Source of the DNA: Cryobacterium sp. MP_M3
GTDB lineage: Bacteria > Actinomycetota > Actinomycetes > Actinomycetales > Microbacteriaceae
NCBI RefSeq assembly: GCF_015752155.1
Contig: NZ_JADOVI010000006.1
Coordinates: 62,001 to 126,000, forward strand
DNA: 64,000 nucleotides
Direction: 5' to 3'
A program made the position numbers and the translations under genes. Under the pieces are notes generated by a model that made no database searches, was not told where the DNA came from, and saw only the letters and a program-made list of their open reading frames with translations. Below are positions 44,492-53,785 of the stretch, piece after piece; within the stretch, counting starts at the first letter, position 1, and each line of letters opens with the position of its first letter.

Positions 44492-45439
44492 CTACTTCGT
44501 GAAAACGTGCTTTCGCGCGAGGTCGGCCGCACCGACCACGCCGGCATCGTTCACGAGCTGGGCGATGGCGAACTCCGCCTCGGGGTGGTAGCCCCGGGCT
44601 GGGAGGTTCTCCAGGTAGGCGGCGCGGATCGGTTCCAGCAGCAGGTCGCCGGCGTCGGCTACCCCGCCGCCGAAGACGAAGATCTGCGGGTCGAGCACGG
44701 CGGCCAGGCTGGCGCAGGCCTGGCCCAGCGAACTGCCCAGCTGGCGCAGCGCGGCCAGCGCGCCGTTGTCGCCGTCCTGGATCAACCGGCCGACGTCCTT
44801 GCCGGTGAGCTTGCCCTTTCCCTTGCGGGCGGCGGCGAGGCCCTGGCCGATGCCGCCGGCATCCGCCAGTTCGTTGGCGATCCGCAGCAGGGCCCGGCCG
44901 GAACCGTATTGCTCGATGCAACCCTGGGCTCCGCAGCCGCAGGAGCGCCCGTTCGGGACGATCCGCAGGTGCCCGAGTTCGGCGGCGCAGCCGAAGCCGC
45001 CGCGGAAGAGCCGGTTCTCGGAGATGATCGCGCCGCCGACTCCAGTGCCGATGGTGAGCATGACCATGTCGCTGTACATCTGGCCGGCGCCGAAGCAGAA
45101 CTCCGCCCAGCCGGCGGCGTTGGCGTCGTTCTCGATCAGGATCGGCATGTCGAGCCGAGCTTCGAGGGTGGCCCGGAGAGGTTCGTGGCGCCAGTTGACG
45201 TTCGGGCCGTAGTAGACGACCGACTGGGCTGCGTCGATGAACCCGGCGGCGGCGATTCCGGCGGCGACGACCTCTTCGCCTTCGGCGAGGCCGGTGATCA
45301 TCTCGACGACGGCATCCTCGATGCCGCGCGGGTCGCTGGCCGTGGTGGGGCGGCGATCGGAACGGATGATCGTCCCGAACTCGTCGACGAGGGCGGCGGC
45401 GATCTTGGTGCCACCGATATCAATCCCAATCGCGTGCAC
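44492..45439 (-). CDS. ROK-family glucokinase
   Basis: Sugar kinase (315 aa) probably making glucose 6-phosphate. N-terminal phosphate loop GIDIGGTKIAAALVD, sugar-binding NDANAAGWAE, GTGVGGAIISENRL, the ELGHLRIV segment with the metal-ligand His, and the ROK zinc motif CGCGAQGCIEQYGSG are present. The very similar N-terminus and motif set match actinobacterial Glk. No DNA-binding domain is fused, so it is not a ROK repressor. Start GTG. The divergent neighbour is an acyl-CoA synthetase. Confidence 0.92.
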   Translation of the reverse strand: MHAIGIDIGGTKIAAALVDEFGTIIRSDRRPTTASDPRGIEDAVVEMITGLAEGEEVVAAGIAAAGFIDAAQSVVYYGPNVNWRHEPLRATLEARLDMPILIENDANAAGWAEFCFGAGQMYSDMVMLTIGTGVGGAIISENRLFRGGFGCAAELGHLRIVPNGRSCGCGAQGCIEQYGSGRALLRIANELADAGGIGQGLAAARKGKGKLTGKDVGRLIQDGDNGALAALRQLGSSLGQACASLAAVLDPQIFVFGGGVADAGDLLLEPIRAAYLENLPARGYHPEAEFAIAQLVNDAGVVGAADLARKHVFTK

Positions 45440-45613
45440 AGCGAACTTCTTTCGTAGGTGTGGCCGGGGGAAATGCGCCGCGGGGCGATCAGGGATGCCG
45501 GGGCGTCCCCTCTAGAGTGTAGTGAACCAGCACCCTGCCAGACGAAACGTCCACGACCGCCGGCCCACGCGGATAGAGTGGGCGCAAACCCGTCCGGTGC
45601 CAAAGGAGTTACC

Positions 45614-47446
45614 GTGAAACAGTTCGACCAGCCCGCAATCGTTCCCGCCGACCCTCAGGCCAACGTCACCGACCTCCTGGCCGCCCGCGTCGCGGCCACG
45701 CCGGACTCCGTGCTCTTCTCCCTGCCCGTCAACGGTCAGTGGACCCCGGTCACGACCAGTGAGTTCCACCGCCAGGTGGTGGCGCTGGCCAAGGGCCTCG
45801 TCGCCGGCGGAATCGAACCCGGCGACAAGATCGGCCTGATGTGCAAGACCAGGTATGAGTGGACGCTGGTCGACTTCGCTGCCTGGTACGCCGGGGCCGT
45901 GCTCGTCCCGGTCTATGAGACCAGCTCCCCCATGCAGATCCAGTGGATCCTCGGCGACTCAGACGCCACAGCCGTGATCCTCGAAACGGCAGATCACTTC
46001 TCCCGGTTCGACGAGGTGCACCCCGACCTGCCGAGCATCCGGACCGTCTGGCAGATCGGTCTGGGCGACCTCGACAAGCTCGCCGCCTCCGGCACCGGCG
46101 TCACGGATGCCGAGATCGAACGTCGCCGCAACCTCGCCGTGGGCGACGACATGGCCACGCTCATCTACACCTCCGGGTCGACGGGCCGCCCGAAGGGCTG
46201 CGTGCTCACCCACTCCAACTTCGTGGAAACGACCCGCAACGCCTCGGTCGCGCTCAAGGAGGTCCTCGAGGACGAGCACGGAGCGTCCACGCTGCTCTTC
46301 ATCACGACCGCACACATCTTCGCCCGGTTCATCGCCGTGCTCTGCGTGCAGTCCGGCGTGCGGGTCGGCCACCAGCCGGATACCCGGCAGCTGCTGCCCG
46401 CGCTGGGCACGTTCAAGCCGACGTTCCTGCTGGCCGTCCCCCGCGTGTTCGAGAAGGTCTACAACTCGGCAGAGCAGAAGGCCGAGGCGGCCGGCCGCGG
46501 CAAGATCTTCGAGGCGGCGGCGCAGATCGCCGTCGACCACTCGATGCTCGTCGACCAGGGTAAACCAGTTCCGCTGATGACGAAGATCAAGTTCGCCATC
46601 TTCGACCGCCTCGTCTACAGCAAGCTGCGTGCGGCGATGGGCGGAAACGTCAAGTACGCCGTGTCAGGATCCGCGCCCCTCGGCGCGCACCTCGGGCACT
46701 TCTACCACAGCCTCGGGATCAAGATCCTCGAGGGCTACGGCCTCACCGAGACCACCGCCCCGACCAGCGTCGGGCTCGCGACCAAGTTCAAGATCGGCAC
46801 CGTCGGCCCGCCCCTGCCCGGCGTCTCCGTGCGGATCATGGACGACGGCGAGATCGAGGTGAAGGGCGTCAACGTCTTCAAGGAGTACTGGAAGAACCCC
46901 GACGCGACCGCCGCCACGTTCCACGACGGCTGGCTCCGCACGGGGGACATCGGCGACTTCGACAGCGAGGGATTCCTCACCATCACCGGGCGCAAGAAGG
47001 AGATCATCGTCACAGCCGGCGGCAAGAACGTCGCCCCGGCCGCCCTCGAAGACCCGATTCGCTCCAACCCGTTGATCGGGCAGGTCGTCGTGGTCGGCGA
47101 CCGCAAGCCGTTCATCGCGGCACTGGTCACGCTCGACCCCGACATGCTCGCGGTCTGGCTGAACAACAATGGCGAGGATGCCGGCATGTCGCTGGCCGAG
47201 GCGGCCGTGAATCCGAAGGTGGTCGCCGAAGTTCAGCGTGCGGTGGACCACGCCAACGACCACGTCTCCCGGGCCGAGTCGATCCGCAAGTTCATCGTGC
47301 TCACCACCGAGCTCACCGAGGAGAACGGCTACCTGACTCCGAAGCTGAGCATCAAGCGGGACCTCATCCTCAAGGACTTCGCCGACGTCATCGAGGGCAT
47401 GTACGCGGGTTCACCGATCACCGAGAGCAACCCGCTGCGAGCCTGA
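45614..47446 (+). CDS. long-chain fatty acid-CoA ligase (FadD15-like)
   Basis: AMP-forming acyl-CoA synthetase (610 aa). Marks: YTSGSTGRPKG (about 187-197), a second core motif GYGLTETTAPTS, GWLRTGDIGDFD and the C-terminal GRKKEIIVTAGGKNVAP. It resembles FadD15 (M. tuberculosis Rv2187), which lies in the same neighbourhood. GTG at 45614 with AGGAG 5-9 nt upstream was chosen; the open frame extends 52 codons upstream. A TAGAGT box at 45574-45579 may be its -10. It supplies acyl-CoA, which fits the acyltransferase nearby. Confidence 0.93.
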   Translation: MKQFDQPAIVPADPQANVTDLLAARVAATPDSVLFSLPVNGQWTPVTTSEFHRQVVALAKGLVAGGIEPGDKIGLMCKTRYEWTLVDFAAWYAGAVLVPVYETSSPMQIQWILGDSDATAVILETADHFSRFDEVHPDLPSIRTVWQIGLGDLDKLAASGTGVTDAEIERRRNLAVGDDMATLIYTSGSTGRPKGCVLTHSNFVETTRNASVALKEVLEDEHGASTLLFITTAHIFARFIAVLCVQSGVRVGHQPDTRQLLPALGTFKPTFLLAVPRVFEKVYNSAEQKAEAAGRGKIFEAAAQIAVDHSMLVDQGKPVPLMTKIKFAIFDRLVYSKLRAAMGGNVKYAVSGSAPLGAHLGHFYHSLGIKILEGYGLTETTAPTSVGLATKFKIGTVGPPLPGVSVRIMDDGEIEVKGVNVFKEYWKNPDATAATFHDGWLRTGDIGDFDSEGFLTITGRKKEIIVTAGGKNVAPAALEDPIRSNPLIGQVVVVGDRKPFIAALVTLDPDMLAVWLNNNGEDAGMSLAEAAVNPKVVAEVQRAVDHANDHVSRAESIRKFIVLTTELTEENGYLTPKLSIKRDLILKDFADVIEGMYAGSPITESNPLRA

Positions 47447-47464
47447 GCCGGGCAGCTCAACGGC

Positions 47465-47956
47465 TCAGAACCAGGTGGACTGGCGGATCTCCTTCATGGC
47501 GGCCCGCCGGTTCTCCTTGTCGAGCCGGTCGAGGTAGAGCAGACCGTCGAGGTGGTCGGTCTCGTGCTGCAGCGCCTGCGCCATGATGCCGGTCCCGGAC
47601 AGTTCGACCGGGTTGCCGTCGAGGTCGATGCCGGAGACGCGTGCGAACGGGAAGCGCTTGGTGGGGTACCACAGGCCGGGCACCGAGAGGCAGCCCTCCT
47701 CGACCAGCTCGGACTCGCCGGTCACCTCGACGACGACCGGGTTGAGGATGTAGCCGATCACGCCGTCGACGTTGTAGCTGAAGGCCCGCAGGTTGACACC
47801 GATCTGGGACGCGGCGACGCCGGCCCGTCCGGGGAGGCGCACACTGTCGACCAGGTCGTCGACGAGGGCACGCACCCGGGCATCGATGATGCCGATCGGG
47901 TCGGAGACGGTCTTGAGTACGGGATCTCCGAATAGTCGGATCTGGCGCTCGGGCAC
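47465..47956 (-). CDS. def: peptide deformylase
   Basis: Metalloenzyme (163 aa) that removes the formyl group from new proteins. Its three motifs are present: [17 protein letters not shown] and QHETDHLDG (the metal ligands Cys and two His). GTG at 47956 was chosen ([14 protein letters not shown]); the open frame continues upstream through low-complexity DNA into the next gene. fmt is not adjacent. It converges on the acyl-CoA ligase gene. Confidence 0.94.
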   Translation of the reverse strand: MPERQIRLFGDPVLKTVSDPIGIIDARVRALVDDLVDSVRLPGRAGVAASQIGVNLRAFSYNVDGVIGYILNPVVVEVTGESELVEEGCLSVPGLWYPTKRFPFARVSGIDLDGNPVELSGTGIMAQALQHETDHLDGLLYLDRLDKENRRAAMKEIRQSTWF

Positions 47957-47980
47957 AGGGAAGACTCCAAGTCGGTTCTT

Positions 47981-48045
47981 GCGGTGATGGCCGCGGTGAC
48001 GGTGGCGGTGGCGCTGGTGGTGGTGCTGGTGCTGGTCCGCAGGTG
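47981..48045. repeat. low-complexity GGTGGC/GGTGCT stretch
   Basis: About 65 bp of irregular trinucleotide and hexanucleotide repeats (GGT with GGC, GCT) fill the spacer between def and the MinD-like gene. Read on the minus strand it would give a His/Arg-rich peptide upstream of def, which is not credible as coding. Confidence 0.6.
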
Positions 48046-48047
48046 GG

Positions 48048-49382
48048 TCAGACCGCGCGATCGGCCGGCAGACCCTCCACCACCAGGGCAGCAAGGGTTC
48101 TGGCCGCCAGCTGGGTGATCGGCTTGAGGTCGTTGTAGGAGATGACACTCCCGGCAGCCAGCTGCGGGTCATACGGGATCCGCACGATCTCCCGCACCCT
48201 CGACCGGAAGTGCGATTCGATCTCCTCGAGCTTGACCAGGTTGGTGCCCTGCGTCGCCGTGTTGAGGGCGACGATGGCGTTGCGCACCAGGTCGCCGTAG
48301 CCGTTGGCCTCCAGCCAGGTGAGGGTCTCCGAGGCGAGGCGGGCCTCGTCGACGCTGCCGCCGGAGACGATGACGATCGAGTCCGCGCGCTGCAGGGTGG
48401 CGCGCATGACCGAGTGGACGATCCCCGTGCCGCAGTCGGTGAGCATGATCGAGTAGTACCGGGCGGCGAGGTCGGCGACGACGTTGTAGTCGTTCTCGTC
48501 GAACGCCTCGGACAGGAGCGGGTCGGTGTCGGAGGCGAGGATGTCCAGCCGGGTGGCGTCGCGGGAGACCAGCGCGGAGAAGTCCGTGAAGCCTCCGATC
48601 GACGCGGCCTTCGACACCACGTCCCGCACGGTCGACCTGGTCTGCTTGCTGACCCGTTCGGAGAGGGTGCCGCGGTCGGGGTTCGCGTCGACGGCGATGA
48701 TCCGGTCCTCGCGGGCATCGGCCAGGGCCATGCCGAGCAGCGCGGTGACGGTGGTCTTGCCGACGCCGCCCTTGCGGGTGAGGATCGGCACGAACCGGGT
48801 TCCGCCTTTGAACTCGCGGCGAATGCGCTCGTCCATCGCGTTGTGGGCGCGAACCTTGGCGGAATCGCCGAGGTTGACCAGGTGCAGGGTCGCCGCGTAG
48901 ACGAAGCTGTTCCAGGTGCCGTGCGGCGGCGGTTTGGTCTTGCGGTTGACCGCCAGCAGGCGGTCGGAGGTGAGCATCGACGCCGACTCCGGCGCCGGGC
49001 CGCTCTCGGTGCGGAGACGCTCACGACGGGAGTGGGCGGCGGCGGACGAATCGGCGGCCGGGACGGATGGCGCGGCGACGACGCCCGTCGCCGGCCGGGA
49101 GGCGCGAGCGACGCCCGGCGTGCTGATCTCGACCGTGTGCGTGGCCGGGTGCGCGGCGGATTCCGCCGCCCTGGGCCCGGACAGACCCGGACGGGTGCCG
49201 ACCGCCGGGCGGGCGGACAACGACGCATCCGCCCGCCCGTTCAGGTTGCCCGGAAGGGCGGCCGCCAGGTTCTGGATCGTGTGCGGCGGCAGTTCGCTGT
49301 TGTACTCTTCGCCGGGAACGGTGCCAGGCGACACAGAGGGTTCCTGGCCGGAAACCTCATTGCCTGTGCGCTTATCTGACAA
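48048..49382 (-). CDS. MinD/EspI-like P-loop ATPase with long disordered N-terminus
   Basis: A 444-residue MinD/ParA-class ATPase. The first 145 residues are Ala/Pro/Ser/Arg-rich and disordered; the ATPase domain begins near 195. The deviant Walker A is KGGVGKTT at 204-211, followed by [13 protein letters not shown], a LTDCGTGIV switch and LNTATQG. This layout resembles EspI and related ATPases linked to ESX (type VII) secretion and to polar proteins in actinobacteria. No ESX gene is in the window, so the role is open. Start TTG, weakly supported. Confidence 0.8.
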   Translation of the reverse strand: MSDKRTGNEVSGQEPSVSPGTVPGEEYNSELPPHTIQNLAAALPGNLNGRADASLSARPAVGTRPGLSGPRAAESAAHPATHTVEISTPGVARASRPATGVVAAPSVPAADSSAAAHSRRERLRTESGPAPESASMLTSDRLLAVNRKTKPPPHGTWNSFVYAATLHLVNLGDSAKVRAHNAMDERIRREFKGGTRFVPILTRKGGVGKTTVTALLGMALADAREDRIIAVDANPDRGTLSERVSKQTRSTVRDVVSKAASIGGFTDFSALVSRDATRLDILASDTDPLLSEAFDENDYNVVADLAARYYSIMLTDCGTGIVHSVMRATLQRADSIVIVSGGSVDEARLASETLTWLEANGYGDLVRNAIVALNTATQGTNLVKLEEIESHFRSRVREIVRIPYDPQLAAGSVISYNDLKPITQLAARTLAALVVEGLPADRAV

Positions 49383-49418
49383 AAGACCCGTCCCTTCGTC
49401 GATAGATCGGCCCCAATC

Positions 49419-52400
49419 CTAGCGCGGTCGCACCACCACGAGCAGATCGCCCGCATCCACCTGCTGGGTTTTGGGGATCGCGACCCGGTCGACGACGCCG
49501 CTGATGGGAGACGTGATCGCCGCCTCCATCTTCATCGCTTCGATCGAGGCCACGCTCTGGCCGGCCTCGATGGTGTCACCCTCCTCGACCTGCAGGGTGA
49601 CCACCCCGGAGAACGGGGCCGCGATCTGGCCGGGCCGGTTCGCATCCGCCTTCTCCGCCGCCTTGCTGCTGACGGTGATGCTGCGGTCGCGCACGAAGAC
49701 CGGGCGGAGCTGCCCGTTGAGCGTGGTCATGACGGTGCGCATGCCCTTGTCGTCCGCCTCGCTGATGGCTTCGAGGCCCACGTACAGCCGCACGCCCCTG
49801 GCGATCTCGACGGCGTGCTCCGTGCCCTGCTGGAGGCCGTTGAGGTAGTCGACGGTGTCGAGCACGGACAGGTCCCCGAACAGCTCGCGGATCTGCTCGT
49901 ACTGGCGGGTCGGTGCGGGGAACAGCAGCTGGTTGAGCATCGCCCGCCGGGTGAGGCTGTCCTTGCCAAGCGCCTCACGCTCGTCGGCGGTGAGTTCGGT
50001 GACGCCGATGCGGATGTTGCGCCCGGCGAGCACCTTGCTGCGGAACGGTTCGGGCCAGCCGCCGGGCAGGTCGCCCAGTTCCCCGGCCATGAAGCCGATC
50101 ACGGAGTCCGGCACGTCGTAGTTGCCGGGGTTCTCGGCGAAGTCGGCCGGGTCGGCCCGCACCGCGGCGAGGTAGAGGGCGAGGTCGCCGACCACCTTCG
50201 ACGACGGGGTGACCTTCGGCACGCGGCCGAGGATGTTGTTGGCCGCGGCGTACATGTCCTCGATCAGTTCGAAGTCGTCCGCCAGGCCGAGCGCGACAGC
50301 CTGGGTGCGCAGGTTGGAGAGCTGGCCGCCCGGGATCTCGTGGGTGTAGACCCGGCCGGTCGGGGCACGGAGGCCCGATTCGAAGGGGTGGTAGACCCGG
50401 CGCACGTCCTCCCAGTAGGGCTCGAGGTCGCAGACGGCCTTGAGCGAGATGCCCGTGTCGCGTTCGGTGTGGGCGAGCGCGGCGACGAGCGAGGAGGCGG
50501 ACGGCTGGCTGGTGGTGCCGGCCATCGGAGCGCTGGCGACGTCGACCGCGTCGGCGCCGGCGCGGGCCGCGGCGAGCAGGGTGGCCAGCTGGCCGCCCGG
50601 CGTGTCGTGGGTGTGCACGTGCACCGGCAGGTCGAACCGCTCGCGGAGGGCGCCGACGAGCTTCTCGGCGGCCGCCGGACGGAGCAGCCCGGCCATGTCC
50701 TTGATCGCGAGGATGTGCGCGCCGGACTCCACGATCTGTTCGGCGAGCCGCAGGTAGTAGTCCAGGGTGTACAGGGGCTCGGCAGGGTCGAGCAGGTCGC
50801 CCGTGTAGCAGAGGGCCACTTCGGCCACGCTGGTGCCGGTCGCGAGCACGGCGTCGATCGCCGGGCGCATCTGGGACACGTCGTTGAGGGCGTCGAAGAT
50901 GCGGAAGATGTCGACGCCGGTGTCGGCGGCTTCACGCACGAAGGCGTGGGTCACCTCGACCGGGTACGGCGTGTAGCCGACGGTGTTGCGGCCGCGGAGC
51001 AGCATCTGCACGTTGATGTTCGGCAGGGCCTCGCGCAGCGACGCGAGGCGTTCCCACGGGTCTTCGCCGAGGAAGCGCAGGGCCACGTCGTAGGTGGCTC
51101 CACCCCAGGCCTCGATCGAGAGCAGTTCCGGGGTCATCCGTGCCACGTAGGGGGCGACCGCGACGAGGTCGCGGGTGCGCACCCGCGTCGCCAGCAGCGA
51201 CTGGTGCGCGTCACGGAAGGTCGTGTCCGTCACGGCGAGTGCCTTCTGCGCGCGCAGGTCGGCGGCAAAGCCCGCCGGACCGAGCAGCTGGAGGCGCTGG
51301 CGTGAGCCGGCCGGGGCCGCGACGGAGAGGTCGAGCTTGGGCAGCTTCTCCGCGGGGTTCAGCAGCGTGATCGGCACGCCGTTGGGCTTGTTGACGGTGA
51401 CGTCGGCGAGCCAGTTCAGGATCTTCGTGCCGCGGTCCTTCGAGGCCCGGCCGCGGAGCAGTTCCGGCCGCTCGTCGATGAAGGAGGTGCTCAGATTGCC
51501 GGCGGCGAAGTCGGGGTCGTCGAGCACCGCCTGCAGGAAGGAGACGTTCGTCGACACTCCGCGGATGCGGAACTCGGCCAGGGCGCGCTTGGACCGGGTC
51601 ACTGCGGAGGTGAAGTCCCGGCCGCGGCAGGTGAGCTTGGCGAGCATCGAATCGAAGTGCGGGCTGATCTGCGCGCCGGGGTTGATGGTTCCGCCGTCGA
51701 GGCGCACACCGGCGCCGCCGGGCGAGCGGTAGGTGGTGATCTTGCCGGTGTCCGGCCGGAATCCCATGGTGGGGTCTTCTGTCGTGATCCGGCACTGCAG
51801 CGCTGCGCCGCGGAGCTGGATCTTGTCCTGGGTCAGGCCGAGGTCGGCCAGGGTCTCCCCCGCGGCGATGCGGATCTGGGCGACGACGAGGTCGACATCC
51901 GTCACCTCTTCGGTGACGGTGTGCTCGACCTGGATGCGCGGGTTCATCTCGATGAACACGTGCTGGCCGGCCCGTTCGCCGACGGTGTCGAGGAGGAACT
52001 CGACCGTTCCCGCGTTGACGTAGCCGATCGACTTGGCGAAGGCGACGGCGTCCGCGTAGAGGCGCTGGCGGATCTCGTCGGAGAGGTTCGGCGCCGGGGC
52101 GATCTCGATGACCTTCTGGTGGCGACGCTGCACCGAGCAGTCGCGTTCGAACAGGTGCACGGTGGCACCGGTCGTGTCGGCGAGGATCTGCACCTCGATG
52201 TGGCGGGGCCGCAGCACGGCCTGCTCGAGGAACATGGTCGGGTCACCGAAGGCACTGTTGGCCTCCCGCATCGCCTCCTCGAGGGAGCCGCGGAGCTCGC
52301 TCATCTTGGCGACCCGACGCATGCCGCGCCCGCCACCGCCGGCGACGGCCTTGGCGAAGATGGGGAAGCCGATGGCCTCGGCCGCGGCGATGAGCTCGTC

Positions 52401-52823
52401 GACGTCGCGGGACGGCGCACTGGATCCCAGGACCGGCACGCCGGCAGCGATCGCGTGTTCCTTGGCGGTGACCTTGTTGCCGGCCATCTCGAGCACGTGC
52501 TCGCCCGGGCCGATGAAGGTGATGCCGGCCTCACGGGCGGCGAGGGCCAGTTCGGGGTTCTCGGAGAGGAATCCGTAGCCGGGGTAGATGGCGTCGGCGC
52601 CGCTCTCCTTCGCCACCCGGATGATCTCGCTCACGGTGAGGTACGCCCGCACCGGATGCCCGGGCTCGCCGATCTGGTACGCCTCGTCGGCCTTCAGCCG
52701 GTGGAGGGAGTTGCGGTCTTCGAACGGGAACACGGCCACCGTTTTGGCGCCGAGTTCATAGGCCGCACGAAACGCACGAATCGCGATTTCCCCGCGGTTG
52801 GCAACAAGAATTTTCGTGAACAT
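49419..52823 (-). CDS. pyc: pyruvate carboxylase
   Basis: Biotin enzyme (1134 aa) that makes oxaloacetate from pyruvate and bicarbonate. N-terminal biotin carboxylase (ILVANRGEIAIRAFRA, the Gly-rich AVAGGGGRGMR loop, EMNPRIQVEHTVTEE), central carboxyltransferase (DTTFRDAHQSLLATR, DIFRIFDALND, HVHTHDTPGG) and the C-terminal biotinyl domain with EAMKMEA, the biotinylated residue being Lys1098. AAAGG precedes the ATG. It is divergent from the ParA gene by 77 bp. Confidence 0.97.
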   Translation of the reverse strand: MFTKILVANRGEIAIRAFRAAYELGAKTVAVFPFEDRNSLHRLKADEAYQIGEPGHPVRAYLTVSEIIRVAKESGADAIYPGYGFLSENPELALAAREAGITFIGPGEHVLEMAGNKVTAKEHAIAAGVPVLGSSAPSRDVDELIAAAEAIGFPIFAKAVAGGGGRGMRRVAKMSELRGSLEEAMREANSAFGDPTMFLEQAVLRPRHIEVQILADTTGATVHLFERDCSVQRRHQKVIEIAPAPNLSDEIRQRLYADAVAFAKSIGYVNAGTVEFLLDTVGERAGQHVFIEMNPRIQVEHTVTEEVTDVDLVVAQIRIAAGETLADLGLTQDKIQLRGAALQCRITTEDPTMGFRPDTGKITTYRSPGGAGVRLDGGTINPGAQISPHFDSMLAKLTCRGRDFTSAVTRSKRALAEFRIRGVSTNVSFLQAVLDDPDFAAGNLSTSFIDERPELLRGRASKDRGTKILNWLADVTVNKPNGVPITLLNPAEKLPKLDLSVAAPAGSRQRLQLLGPAGFAADLRAQKALAVTDTTFRDAHQSLLATRVRTRDLVAVAPYVARMTPELLSIEAWGGATYDVALRFLGEDPWERLASLREALPNINVQMLLRGRNTVGYTPYPVEVTHAFVREAADTGVDIFRIFDALNDVSQMRPAIDAVLATGTSVAEVALCYTGDLLDPAEPLYTLDYYLRLAEQIVESGAHILAIKDMAGLLRPAAAEKLVGALRERFDLPVHVHTHDTPGGQLATLLAAARAGADAVDVASAPMAGTTSQPSASSLVAALAHTERDTGISLKAVCDLEPYWEDVRRVYHPFESGLRAPTGRVYTHEIPGGQLSNLRTQAVALGLADDFELIEDMYAAANNILGRVPKVTPSSKVVGDLALYLAAVRADPADFAENPGNYDVPDSVIGFMAGELGDLPGGWPEPFRSKVLAGRNIRIGVTELTADEREALGKDSLTRRAMLNQLLFPAPTRQYEQIRELFGDLSVLDTVDYLNGLQQGTEHAVEIARGVRLYVGLEAISEADDKGMRTVMTTLNGQLRPVFVRDRSITVSSKAAEKADANRPGQIAAPFSGVVTLQVEEGDTIEAGQSVASIEAMKMEAAITSPISGVVDRVAIPKTQQVDAGDLLVVVRPR

Positions 52824-52900
52824 GCAGACCTTTCGAGCGTGGAGCCGCACACAGCTGACGGTTAGGTTCTCCCAGACTAGTGAAGGTAACGTATCTACTT

Positions 52901-53707
52901 GTGCACGTACTAAGCGTTAGCTCCCTCAAGGGAGGAGTAGGCAAGACCACGGTGACCCTTGGTCTGGCGTCTGCTGCCTTCGCCCGCGGCGTACGAACCC
53001 TGGTTGTGGACATTGATCCCCAGTCGGATGTCTCGACCGGCATGGACATCGAGGTGACCGGCCACCTGAACATCGCCGACGTCCTCGCGTCGCCCAAGGA
53101 GAAGGTCGTGCGCGCGGCCATCGTGCCGAGCGGGTGGACCCGCGGCCGACAGGGCACGATCGACGTGATGATCGGCAGCCCGTCAGCGATCAATTTCGAC
53201 GGGCCGCACCCCAGCATCCGTGACATCTGGAAGCTGGAAGAGGCGCTGTCCACGGTCGAAAAGGACTACGACCTCGTCCTCATCGACTGCGCCCCCTCGC
53301 TCAACGCCCTGACCCGCACCGCCTGGGCGGCCAGCGACCGCGTCGCCGTCGTCACCGAACCCGGCTTGTTCTCCGTCGCGGCGGCTGACCGCGCGCTGCG
53401 GGCGATCGAGGAGATCCGCCGCGGCCTGAGTCCTCGCCTCCAGCCCCTCGGCATCATCGTCAACCGGGCCAGGACCGCCTCGCTCGAGCACCAGTTCCGG
53501 ATCAAGGAACTCCGCGACATGTTCGGTCCGCTCGTGCTCAGCCCCCAGCTCCCCGAGCGCACCTCGCTCCAGCAGGCGCAGGGCGCCGCGAAGCCGCTGC
53601 ACACCTGGCCGGGTGACAGCGCCCAGGAGATGGCGCGATACTTCGACCAGCTGCTCGAGCGGGTGCTGCGCACCGCGCGCATCGGCGAGTACGCCGAACA
53701 GCGCTAG
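52901..53707 (+). CDS. stand-alone ParA-family ATPase
   Basis: A 268-residue ParA/Soj-type ATPase. The sequence starts [17 protein letters not shown], with the deviant Walker A at 10-17, then VVDIDPQSDVSTGMDI, VLIDCAPSLNALTRTAW and LGIIVNRA. No parB or parS-like gene follows, so it is an orphan of the kind that positions other cargo or acts with polar proteins. GTG at 52901 was chosen over GTG at 52880 because the family begins there; a TATCTA box lies at 52892-52897. It converges with the MerR gene. Confidence 0.85.
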   Translation: MHVLSVSSLKGGVGKTTVTLGLASAAFARGVRTLVVDIDPQSDVSTGMDIEVTGHLNIADVLASPKEKVVRAAIVPSGWTRGRQGTIDVMIGSPSAINFDGPHPSIRDIWKLEEALSTVEKDYDLVLIDCAPSLNALTRTAWAASDRVAVVTEPGLFSVAAADRALRAIEEIRRGLSPRLQPLGIIVNRARTASLEHQFRIKELRDMFGPLVLSPQLPERTSLQQAQGAAKPLHTWPGDSAQEMARYFDQLLERVLRTARIGEYAEQR

Positions 53708-53720
53708 CGAGCCGGAACGC

Positions 53721-53750
53721 AAAAAACCGCCCGGCGGCGGTGCCAGGCGG
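53721..53750 (-). terminator. rho-independent terminator after the MerR gene
   Basis: Minus strand: stem CCGCCTGGC / GCCGGGCGG (one T-G pair), loop ACCGCC, then six T. It ends transcription of the garA-ftsR-merR unit and may also block readthrough from the convergent ParA gene. Confidence 0.8.
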
Positions 53751-53785
53751 CGGGACGTGCGCGTGCAGACGTGCTGCGGAACGGG

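Noticed and set aside
45458-45613. 52-codon N-terminal extension of the acyl-CoA ligase
   Set aside because: It overlaps the divergent promoter region, has no ribosome site, and the GTG at 45614 has AGGAG and the family start.
47957-49228. Long upstream part of the peptide deformylase frame
   Set aside because: It translates as Arg/Pro/Ser-rich sequence opposite in frame to the MinD-like gene, plus a His-rich low-complexity stretch; deformylase is complete from 47956.
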